Below are positions 1 through 5,291 of a DNA stretch of 8,098 nt, in pieces. Each line of letters opens with the position of its first letter. Within the stretch, counting starts at the first letter, position 1. Made by a program: the position numbers and the translations under genes. Origin of the DNA: Actinomycetota bacterium (GTDB lineage: Bacteria > Actinomycetota > Thermoleophilia > Gaiellales > Gaiellaceae); the NCBI GenBank assembly GCA_013813345.1, contig JACCRW010000047.1:1-8098 (forward strand). Direction: 5' to 3'. The notes under the pieces are model-generated. The model searched no databases. It had not been told where the DNA came from and was given only the letters and a program-made list of their open reading frames with translations.

Positions 1-2
1 TG

Positions 3-173
3 CTGCTCCTCGCGAAGGAGGCGGCCCTGCCCGCGATCACGAACCGGCTGAGCACGAGCTCCGACATCCAGGCGTGGCCGTTCGTCTACGTCTCGGCGAT
101 CATCCTCCTCGTCGGGATCACGGTCGGCGCGGTTGGCTCCGGCTTGACCATCCGCCGCTTCCTGAACGTCTGA
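3..173 (+). CDS. ftsX: FtsX C-terminal end (partial; 5' part outside window)
   Basis: Only the last 56 codons are present. The frame shows an alanine-rich linker, one hydrophobic segment (around FVYVSAIILLVGITVGAVGSG) and the terminal sequence LTIRRFLNV before TGA at 171-173. This matches the last transmembrane helix and the short basic cytoplasmic tail of FtsX, the permease-like partner of the ATPase FtsE that controls peptidoglycan hydrolases during cell division. The identification rests on this tail and on position: in many Actinobacteria ftsE-ftsX lies directly upstream of smpB and ssrA, both of which follow here. The next gene starts 2 nt after the stop, so the two are probably co-transcribed. 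Another MacB/FtsX-type permease cannot be excluded from 56 residues alone. Confidence 0.75.
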   Translation: MLLAKEAALPAITNRLSTSSDIQAWPFVYVSAIILLVGITVGAVGSGLTIRRFLNV

Positions 174-175
174 GC

Positions 176-1816
176 TTGGCTTCCCGCCGGGAGCACCGCG
201 GCGGTCGCCAGAAGCGGCCGGGTCGCGCCCAGCGGCGGGCGCGCCACGAACGCCACGTTCCGCGCCTCGCCGAGCCGGAGATCCGGCTTCCGACGCGCGC
301 CGTCGAGCCGGAGACGGTCGTCGCCCATCTCGGCCCGACGAACTCCGGCAAGACGCACGCGGCGCTCGAGTTCCTCGCCGAGTCCGGCCGCGGCATCTTT
401 GCCGCGCCGCTGCGGATGCTCGCCCAGGAGGCGCATCGCAAGCTCTCGGCGCAGCTCGGCGCCGAGCGCGTCGGCCTCATCACCGGCGAGGAGCGGGTCA
501 ACGAGGAGGCGCCGATCATCTGCTGCACCGCCGAGATGGCGCCACTGCGGGGCGAGGTGCTCGTGCTCGACGAGATCCAGTGGGCCGAGGACGAGGAGCG
601 CGGCTCCGCCTGGACGCGGCTCCTCCTAGCCGGCGAGTACCGCCACATCCTCCTGCTCGGGGCAGTCGAGGCGCTTCCGCTCGTCCAGAATGCCTTTCCC
701 GAGGCCGAGATCCGCTTCTTCGAGCGCAAGGCGCCGCTCGACTGGACCGGAGAGGTGGCCTTCAACGCGCTGCGGCCCGGCACCGTCGTCGTCGCCTTCA
801 GCCGCCGCGCCGTGCTCGCGCTCGCCGGCGAGCTGAACCGCCGTCACGCAGGGCGAGTCGCGGTTCTCTACGGCGCGATGCCGCTCGCCTCGCGCCGAGT
901 CGAGATCGACCGCTTCCTGAACGGCGAGGCCGATTTCTGCGCGTCCACAGACGTGCTCGGCCACGGCGTCAACCTGCCCTGCGAGACGCTCCTTTTTGCC
1001 GAGACGACGAAGTTCGACGGGGTCGAGCGTCGGGATCTCCACTCCTGGGAGATCGCCCAGATCGCTGGCCGCGCCGGCCGCTTCGGGCTCGTAGAGCGCG
1101 GCCACGTCGGCGTCCTGACCGGGATCGTCTGGGCCCAGGCCGAGGCGAAGATCGTCGAGTCGGCGCTCGTCCCGCACATCGAGCTCCCGGGCGGTCACTT
1201 CGGCTACCGGGTCGTCGACACGGCGCGGATCCGGCCGCGCCTCGAGGATCTGCCGATAGAGAATCCGGCGCAGCTCGCGGCCGCCCTCCGCGCGTGGCAC
1301 ACCGCCGCGCTGCGGCAGTGGGCGACCGAGGGCTGGCTCTCGGTCGAGTCGATCGGCCCGCTCCTGAATCGGCTCGATACCGTGCAGCGTCGACTCCGGG
1401 AGCGGGGGAGGAAGCTCGCGCTCGAGCAGACGTGGAAGCTCGTGAACGCGCCGGTCGACGAGGACAACCTCGAGCTGCTGGCGACGCTCGCGCTCGCGGT
1501 CGCCGGCGACCGGGCGCAGCGGCCGATCCTCACCTATCTGCTCGATACGGGACGGCTGCGCGAATCGTCGCTCGAGGACGCCGAGCAGGCGGCGCGCACC
1601 GCGAGCATCCTGCGCTGGTTCGCCCTCCAGTACCCGGAAGTCGGCGGGGTCACGATCGAGAAGGCGGCCGCGCTCGAGCAGGCAGCATCCGATCGCGTCA
1701 GCGCGAGGCTCGCCGCCGAGGTTCGCTCGCCAACCGTCGGCCGCTGCCGCTCGTGCGGCCAGAGCTGCGCCCCCTGGTTCCCGCTCTGCGACCGCTGCTT
1801 CGCCGGCCGTCGCTAG
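176..1816 (+). CDS. Suv3-like superfamily 2 RNA helicase with C-terminal zinc ribbon
   Basis: About 546 aa if started at TTG 176, which lies 2 nt after the ftsX stop. The frame stays open to GTG 74, but that start would overlap ftsX by 100 bp, and there is no ATG or GTG start between 176 and the helicase core. Motif I is GPTNSGKT (residues 53-60), the wording typical of Suv3 mitochondrial degradosome helicases. Motif II is DEIQ (132-135), STDVLGHGVNLP (from 257) is the motif V region, and QIAGRAGR (295-302) is motif VI. A helical C-terminal half follows, then a CxxC...CxxC zinc ribbon (C524, C527, C538, C541, with an extra C531). The N-terminus is strongly basic. Expected role: ATP-dependent unwinding of RNA, as Suv3 does for exoribonucleases; the substrate here is not known. 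Its stop shares CTAG with the stop of the convergent gene. Confidence 0.85.
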   Translation: MASRREHRGGRQKRPGRAQRRARHERHVPRLAEPEIRLPTRAVEPETVVAHLGPTNSGKTHAALEFLAESGRGIFAAPLRMLAQEAHRKLSAQLGAERVGLITGEERVNEEAPIICCTAEMAPLRGEVLVLDEIQWAEDEERGSAWTRLLLAGEYRHILLLGAVEALPLVQNAFPEAEIRFFERKAPLDWTGEVAFNALRPGTVVVAFSRRAVLALAGELNRRHAGRVAVLYGAMPLASRRVEIDRFLNGEADFCASTDVLGHGVNLPCETLLFAETTKFDGVERRDLHSWEIAQIAGRAGRFGLVERGHVGVLTGIVWAQAEAKIVESALVPHIELPGGHFGYRVVDTARIRPRLEDLPIENPAQLAAALRAWHTAALRQWATEGWLSVESIGPLLNRLDTVQRRLRERGRKLALEQTWKLVNAPVDEDNLELLATLALAVAGDRAQRPILTYLLDTGRLRESSLEDAEQAARTASILRWFALQYPEVGGVTIEKAAALEQAASDRVSARLAAEVRSPTVGRCRSCGQSCAPWFPLCDRCFAGRR

Positions 1817-2088
1817 AGCACGGGCACGCGGAAGCGCCGCGTGACGGCGATCGTCACCGCCGAGACGACGATCGCGAATGCGTTCGGGACGATGATCGCC
1901 CAGTTGTCGCTCGCGATCCCGTAGGAGAACCAGAGCCCGAAGCCGACGAGGAGTACCCCCTGATAGGCGGCCGAGACGCCGTGCGAGCTCTGATGGCGGA
2001 GGATCGCGCGGATCTGGAGGAGCGGCGAGATCGCCATCAGGATCCCGTACGAGGAGGCGATAAAGGCGAGCGCGGTCTCGGCGGGCAC
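1813..2088 (-). CDS. SemiSWEET/MtN3-type small sugar transporter
   Basis: A 91-residue protein from GTG at 2088. The frame can be extended to 2139, but that would run across the smpB start, and GTG 2088 sits 7 nt after a TAGCGT -10 box, which fits leaderless translation. Three hydrophobic helices are visible: about residues 5-26 (ending in a PQ-loop-like SPLLQI), 38-59 (with W53 and Y56 in GLWFSYGI) and 63-83 (with P68-N69 in IIVPN). Three helices, about 90 residues, and the Trp and Asn that line the substrate pocket are the pattern of bacterial SemiSWEETs, which dimerise in the cytoplasmic membrane to move sugars. The sugar cannot be read from sequence. The gene is divergent from smpB and convergent with the helicase; the two stops overlap in CTAG (1813-1816). 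Codon use is backbone-like, supporting a real gene. Confidence 0.75.
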   Translation of the reverse strand: MPAETALAFIASSYGILMAISPLLQIRAILRHQSSHGVSAAYQGVLLVGFGLWFSYGIASDNWAIIVPNAFAIVVSAVTIAVTRRFRVPVL

Positions 2089-2095
2089 GCGGCGG

Positions 2096-2101
2096 ACGCT
2101 A
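2096..2101 (-). promoter_or_regulatory. Putative -10 box (TAGCGT) for the SemiSWEET gene
   Basis: Read on the minus strand, TAGCGT fits the actinobacterial TANNNT pattern. Seven bases separate it from the GTG at 2088, so the predicted transcript begins at the start codon (leaderless). No -35 element is recognisable. It decided the start chosen for the transporter. Confidence 0.4.
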
Positions 2102-2103
2102 CC

Positions 2104-2109
2104 TACAAT
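2104..2109 (+). promoter_or_regulatory. Putative -10 box (TACAAT) of smpB, predicted leaderless
   Basis: TACAAT is close to the consensus TATAAT and ends 7 bases before the smpB ATG at 2117, so transcription should begin at or next to the A of the ATG. There is no Shine-Dalgarno sequence (the spacer is CCCCCGG) and no recognisable -35. The same CTACAAT heptamer is found upstream of ssrA. Confidence 0.55.
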
Positions 2110-2116
2110 CCCCCGG

Positions 2117-2581
2117 ATGGCCAGGCCCACGGGAACCAAGCAGATTGCGGAAAATCGACGTGCGCGGCACGACTACGAGCTGCTCGAGCGCTACGAGGCC
2201 GGGATCGTCCTGACCGGCACCGAGGTCAAGTCGCTGCGCGAGGGCCGGGTCACGCTCGCTCAGGCCTACGCGGACGTCCGCGGGCTCGAGGTGTGGCTGA
2301 TCGGAGCCGAGATCGCCGTGTACGCGCAGGGCAACAGCGCGAACCACGAGCCGGCCCGCGACCGCAAGCTGCTGCTCAAGCGGCACGAGATCTCGACGCT
2401 CCTCGGCAAGGTGCGCGAGAAGGGTCTGACCCTCGTGCCGACGCGGCTCTACTTCAAGGACGGCAAGGTGAAGCTGGAGATTGCGGTCGCCCGAGGTAAG
2501 GAGCGGCTCGACAAGCGCCGCGATCTTGCGACGAAGGACGCGAAGCGGCAGATGGAGCGGGCTCTCAAGTCGCGGCGATAG
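2117..2581 (+). CDS. smpB: SsrA-binding protein SmpB
   Basis: A 154-aa protein, the normal family length. It starts with a basic N-terminus and the conserved block NRRARHDYELLERYEAGIVL, followed by TGTEVKSLR, the family's most diagnostic stretch. The OB-fold barrel continues through EVWLIGAEIAVYAQGN and the H-E-P segment (NHEPARDRKLLL). The last about 30 residues are the lysine/arginine-rich tail (GKERLDKRRDLATKDAKRQ) that folds as a helix in the mRNA channel. SmpB binds tmRNA and brings it to ribosomes stalled without a stop codon, allowing tagging and release. The partner tmRNA is encoded about 0.9 kb downstream. ATG 2117 is set by family length and the adjacent -10. The 3' end overlaps the convergent acetyltransferase by 17 bp. 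Confidence 0.97.
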   Translation: MARPTGTKQIAENRRARHDYELLERYEAGIVLTGTEVKSLREGRVTLAQAYADVRGLEVWLIGAEIAVYAQGNSANHEPARDRKLLLKRHEISTLLGKVREKGLTLVPTRLYFKDGKVKLEIAVARGKERLDKRRDLATKDAKRQMERALKSRR

Positions 2582-3482
2582 AGCCGCGCACGATCACGGT
2601 GCCAGGCTCGAGCACGTAGCCGTGCTTCGCGTTCAGGTGCCGGATCGGAGCGTTGCGCATCTCGTTCGAGGTCTGGAGCGACTCGTAGCCGTTCTCCTTG
2701 GCCCACGCGATCTGGGTCGCCTTCAACGCCGCCGCGATGCCTCGACCGCGATGCGCTCGCTTGACGCCGGTGAGGTCGTGGAAGGCGCGATCCGTACGCT
2801 CGGCCGAGAAGGAGAGCTTCGCGTAGCCGAGCACTGCACCAGCTTCGAGAGCGACGAAGACCGCCTCGGGCCGGTCTTCGGCGCCGCCCATGTCGCGATC
2901 GAGCCACTCCTCGAAAGTGCCCGCGTCCGTCTCCTCCTCCCCCGGAATGTCCGGTCCGGCTTCGCGCGCGACCTCCCAGAGTCCTTCGGCGAGCTCGGGC
3001 CGCTCGGCCCAGGTGACGATCTCGATCCCCGGCGGCGGGGTGACGGTCGGCGTCTCGATCGAGGGCAGGTCGAGCACCATCCGCGAGTTGCGGCCGGACT
3101 CCTCGTAGCCGCGGGCGGAAGCCCAGGCGAGGCTGCCGTCGTCTTCCTCGGCGACGGGCGCGTCGAGCTCCGTCGCGCCGTGCTCCCGGGCCCAGCGCTC
3201 GATCGTCTCGCGGAGCTCGTCGCCGACTCCGTGCCCGCGGTGCTCCGGGACGACGAGCGCGCTCCCGATGGCACGGTGGGGCGGCGTGTGCCAGCCGGTG
3301 AGCGCGTAGCCGGCGCCGATGACGTCGCCCTTTTCCTCGGCGAGCAGCCAGATCATGGCTTCGGCCTGCCGCTTCCAGTCGTTGAGCCCCTTGACGCCGC
3401 CGGTCTCCTCGCGCGGCATCGCGAGCGCGACAACGCCGATCAGCTCCTCGAGCTCGTCCTCGCCGATCTCCCTGATCTCCAC
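2565..3482 (-). CDS. Tandem-GNAT acetyltransferase
   Basis: A 305-aa protein from GTG at 3482, made of two GNAT folds. The first (about 1-140) carries an acetyl-CoA binding motif A with VVPEHRGHGVGDEL (77-90). The second (about 152-303) has TGVKRAHRGRGIAAALK (238-254) and the N-x-x-M-x-x-x-N...LN pattern at NEMRNAPIRHLNAKHGYV (273-290). Two tandem GNAT domains are also found in mycothiol synthase and several antibiotic-modifying enzymes, but I see nothing that fixes the substrate. Both motif A loops keep the R/H-R-G-x-G core, so either could bind acetyl-CoA. The gene is divergent from ssrA with only about 33 bp between its start and the mature tmRNA end. A TAGCCT box 7 nt before the GTG suggests a leaderless transcript. 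Confidence 0.85.
   Translation of the reverse strand: MEIREIGEDELEELIGVVALAMPREETGGVKGLNDWKRQAEAMIWLLAEEKGDVIGAGYALTGWHTPPHRAIGSALVVPEHRGHGVGDELRETIERWAREHGATELDAPVAEEDDGSLAWASARGYEESGRNSRMVLDLPSIETPTVTPPPGIEIVTWAERPELAEGLWEVAREAGPDIPGEEETDAGTFEEWLDRDMGGAEDRPEAVFVALEAGAVLGYAKLSFSAERTDRAFHDLTGVKRAHRGRGIAAALKATQIAWAKENGYESLQTSNEMRNAPIRHLNAKHGYVLEPGTVIVRGSIAAT
2571..2588. terminator. Candidate bidirectional terminator hairpin between smpB and the GNAT gene
   Basis: CGCGGC (2571-2576) and GCCGCG (2583-2588) form a perfect 6-bp GC stem around a 6-base loop that contains the smpB TAG. It lies where two convergent genes meet and overlap. There is no U-tract on either side, as is frequent in high-GC Actinobacteria, so function is inferred. 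Confidence 0.35.
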
Positions 3483-3488
3483 GCGCTG

Positions 3489-3494
3489 AGGCTA
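3489..3494 (-). promoter_or_regulatory. Putative -10 box (TAGCCT) of the GNAT gene
   Basis: On the minus strand TAGCCT lies 7 bases before the GTG at 3482, fitting a leaderless TANNNT promoter. It overlaps by two bases the ssrA -10 on the other strand, forming a compact divergent promoter pair. No -35 is seen. Confidence 0.35.
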
Positions 3495-3498
3495 CAAT
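3493..3498 (+). promoter_or_regulatory. Putative -10 box (TACAAT) of ssrA
   Basis: TACAAT, identical to the smpB box, predicts transcription from about A3505. That gives a leader of about 11 nt ahead of the mature tmRNA 5' end at 3516, which RNase P would remove. A -35 element is not recognisable at the expected spacing. Confidence 0.55.
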
Positions 3499-3515
3499 GC
3501 GCGCAACACACATAC

Positions 3516-3878
3516 GGGGGCGACCTGGTTTCGACGTGGTCGGTTCTCCGGCAGAGCTGCAAGCCGAGGTCCCCGGTCGGCCTCGTAAATCCACCGGGAA
3601 AAGAACAAATGCGAAGAACGATCTCGCAATCGCTGCCTAGGTAACCCTAGAGTAGGCGACGTCGCTCCTGGCTCGGCCCGAGGTCAGGTAAGCGGCGCCA
3701 ACGTTCGGGCTCGGCACCGAGGGAGAGCCAATCGCCCGAGGTGTGACGCTTGAGGATGGCTAGCCCGTCGGTAGGTCGTCTGCGAACCGGCCGCCGGGCG
3801 AATCGAAAGCGCAGACTACGCTTGTAGAGGTTCTGTCCGGTGCGTCCGCGGACGCGGGTTCGATTCCCGCCGCCTCCA
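3516..3878 (+). ncRNA. ssrA: tmRNA (transfer-messenger RNA), one-piece
   Basis: The 5' end GGGGGCGACCTGGTTTCGAC is the classic tmRNA start. It pairs with CGCCTCC (3871-3877) to give a 7-bp acceptor stem with a G3·U70 wobble, the alanine identity element. A3878 is the discriminator. The T arm GCGGG-TTCGATT-CCCGC is at 3854-3870. CCA is not encoded (the DNA continues CTT), so it must be added after processing. The tag frame ends GCGAAGAACGATCTCGCAATCGC... as A-K-N-D-L-A-I-A-A then TAG at 3638-3640, a normal hydrophobic degron ending in AA. The resume codon is uncertain: GCG 3611 gives a 9-residue tag, GGG 3596 gives a 14-residue tag starting GKRTN. Length is about 363 nt, usual for a one-piece tmRNA. 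It works with SmpB to rescue stalled ribosomes. Its 3' end is used as an integration site. Confidence 0.95.
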
Positions 3879-3880
3879 CT
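3853..3880. repeat. attL-like direct repeat: 3' end of ssrA
   Basis: The last 28 bases of the tmRNA region, covering the T arm, the 3' acceptor strand, the discriminator and two further bases, recur at 4454-4481 with one mismatch (G3857 versus A4458). The final 23 bases, 3858-3880, are identical in both copies. Similarity stops abruptly after 3880 and before 3853. The 3' end of ssrA is a known target of integrases of islands and prophages, and integration duplicates exactly such a segment. Confidence 0.8.
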
Positions 3881-3887
3881 TTCCCGC

Positions 3888-4453
3888 CTATTCAAGCCGT
3901 TTCTCCCGTTGTTCCGGGAGGAACGGTTGGTGTCGCGGATGCTGCGCCCGGCTCTCTCCGCCGGGCATCGACGAACCGCTCCGTTCCATCTCACCGCTGC
4001 TTCCGAGTCCGGCACCAGCCGCGACCCTCAGCGAGCGGGGCTGAACGAGATTCGCGAATGGCGGGCGGCCACCGTGCGCGCGCCGGAACGCGGCTAGCAG
4101 TGAAGCCTCAGCGGATGCGGCCGCGTCCGGTGTCGCAACTTGCTTCCATGCGACAAGAAGGCTCTCCGCATCCCGAAGCTGCCACACGTACCGCCCGCCC
4201 CAGTGCGGCGTTGGCTTCCCTGATCCGAACTGCGCGTACTGCTTGAGCCGACGGCTCAGGTTCTTGCCCTTGCCGATATAGACGACGCACGACTCCACCC
4301 ACTTCAGCTTCAGAAGCTGCACTGGAACGGACGGATCGCGAGCTTTGAACTGACCTCCGGGATTCGTATTCAGGAACTCGACAGGCGGCTCCGACTCCCT
4401 GAGAACCACGTAGACGCCAGGCGAGAGCAGGAGCCACCCCGGCAGGAACGTTT
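3888..4453 (-). pseudogene. GIY-YIG nuclease, 5'-truncated at the right att repeat
   Basis: The minus frame starting just inside the repeat reads ETFLPGWLLLSPGVYVVLRE, where GVY is the GIY motif (4410-4418). About 45 residues later comes CVVYIGKGKNLSRRLKQYA, the YIG motif with the following basic helix. Next are GRYVWQLRDAESLLVAWK, the catalytic-type glutamate in AEASLLAAFRRAHGG and the terminal asparagine in PPFANLV. The nuclease fold therefore looks intact. No ATG, GTG or TTG lies in frame between the GIY motif and about 4566. The only nearby start, GTG 4409, lies after the GIY tyrosine. Upstream of 4453 the frame runs into the tmRNA repeat (GGGGNRTR). I infer that a longer gene lost its N-terminus when the repeats recombined. 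The last about 60 residues are low in recognisable structure and end at TAG 3888-3890, 10 nt from the tmRNA. Related domains cut DNA in mobile elements and repair. Confidence 0.7.
3895..3928 (+). terminator. Strong hairpin 16 nt after tmRNA, probable ssrA terminator
   Basis: Positions 3895-3908 pair with 3915-3928 to form an uninterrupted 14-bp stem (12 Watson-Crick pairs and two G·T) around a 6-base loop. No U-tract follows, so it would be a high-GC type terminator. Because it lies on the island side of the left repeat, it came with the integrated DNA rather than with the original chromosome. It also overlaps the 3' end of the minus-strand GIY-YIG frame. Confidence 0.5.
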
Positions 4454-4966
4454 CGCGAGTTCGATTCCCGCCGCCTCCACTGAGAACGACGGTTGTGAAA
4501 CCGCCGGTACAAAGAAGCTCGGGTAGATCCCGTCGCGACCTGCGACGGTGATCTCCTTCACGTAAGCCTGGAGCAGAGCCTTGACCTGGCGCGTGTCGCC
4601 GTCCTCGATGATCTGGCGGACATCGGCGGCGAGGATCGCAAGCTCTTCCTCGGACGGCGCGTACAGTGCCTCGGCCTACGCACTGGCGAGTTCCTCGCGC
4701 CGTGCCTTCTGCGCTTCGACCTTCGTCCCCAACTCTTCGACCCGTGGGGCGCAGACGGCTTCCGGCATGGTGCCCTTCTCAAACGCGTCGAGGTAGCGGT
4801 TGAGCGCAGCCTGAGTCTGGCGGATCTCGTGGCCCACGGCGGCGAGGTCTGTCTCGCGGCGCGGCCTGTCGGCCTCCAGCGAAGCGAACGCCTGCTCGAC
4901 TGCGTCCCGGATCAGGGGTTCCTGCTCAAGCACCGACAAAAGCTGTTCCAGGATCCTCTGCTCAAG
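4370..4966 (-). pseudogene. Large serine recombinase remnant (C-terminal part), amber-interrupted
   Basis: A single minus frame from 4966 holds the C-terminal region of large serine integrases. LEQRILEQLLSVLEQEPLI is followed by QAALNRYLDAFEKGTMPEAVC and then the coiled-coil REEL segment. After an in-frame TAG (4676-4678) it continues without frame change as AEALYAPSEEELAILAADV, RQIIEDGDTRQVKALLQAYV and EITVAGRDGIYPSFFVP. The order and wording match the segment following the zinc-ribbon domain in this family. The N-terminal resolvase domain with the catalytic serine is missing: upstream of 4966 the frame meets TAG at 4967-4969 and another stop just beyond. Downstream the frame crosses the right att repeat and ends at 4370, so the original C-terminus is unclear. 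This was probably the integrase of an island now inactive. Confidence 0.75.
4454..4481. repeat. attR-like direct repeat: second copy of the ssrA 3' end
   Basis: A 28-base copy of 3853-3880 with one change, G to A at 4458. That change would create an A·C mismatch in the T stem, so this copy is not under tmRNA constraint. It is embedded in open minus-strand frames on both sides (recombinase remnant and GIY-YIG fragment), which read across it as VEAAGIEL and GGGGNRTR. No further copy is visible to the right in this window. Confidence 0.8.
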
Positions 4967-4981
4967 CTAGCCTCAAGCTAG
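4961..4981. repeat. Short tandem repeat CTCAAGCTAG at the recombinase breakpoint
   Basis: CTCAAGCTAG occurs at 4961-4970 and 4972-4981, giving an 11-bp period. It marks the exact point where similarity to the serine recombinase stops, and its TAG/CTA content creates minus-strand stops. It may be a deletion scar or slippage product. Confidence 0.6.
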
Positions 4982-5291
4982 ACCGTTGCCCTGGGTGGCG
5001 ACGCCGTATGCTATTCGTCTAGCATTAGATCCCACTATTAGTGCTGGTCCTCGCGGATTCGGCCTTCACAAGAGGTATAGGTGTCCCCGTGAGAAACCGG
5101 AGGCGAGTCAAGGATCCGCCCACCTCGTTCAGACGAGAGGGCAGCCGCAAGGGTGTCAGTTCGGCCGAGTCACCATCCTTCCGTCTAGACCGAGCCGACG
5201 AACGGGAAGCGCCTAGAGGGGTCGAGGGAGTTGACGCGCGCCTGCCTCCGCCGTCGTTGTCCCGCACATCGCTTTACAGTCCGATGGGCAG
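4982..5291. other. Gene-free stretch between recombinase remnant and nuclease gene
   Basis: I find no convincing gene here. The open frames (for example the plus-strand one from 5041) run into the next gene in another frame and show no recognisable domain. The left part (about 5005-5045) is unusually AT-rich for this DNA. It contains an imperfect hairpin, CTAGCATTA (5019-5027) against TAGTGCTGG (5039-5047), 9 pairs including two G·T. The right end carries a possible -10 for the nuclease gene. Confidence 0.4.
5275..5280 (+). promoter_or_regulatory. Possible -10 box (TACAGT) for the nuclease-RAMA gene
   Basis: TACAGT fits TANNNT and lies 11 bases before the ATG at 5292, predicting a transcript with almost no leader. 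No Shine-Dalgarno precedes that ATG. There is no clear -35 at normal spacing. Confidence 0.3.

Noticed and set aside
580..2499. 639-codon plus-strand open frame across the helicase, transporter and smpB
   Set aside because: The product is an Arg/Ala/Pro-rich shadow caused by high GC. It is out of frame with the clear helicase and smpB genes and shows no domain.
2449..3594. 381-codon minus-strand open frame over the GNAT gene and into ssrA
   Set aside because: Low-complexity Arg-rich translation, out of frame with the clear tandem-GNAT protein and overlapping tmRNA.
3647..4015. Minus-strand 122-codon frame containing GGGGNRTRVRG
   Set aside because: It reads antisense through the tmRNA 3' end; GGGGNRTR is a common artefact of translating tRNA-like ends.
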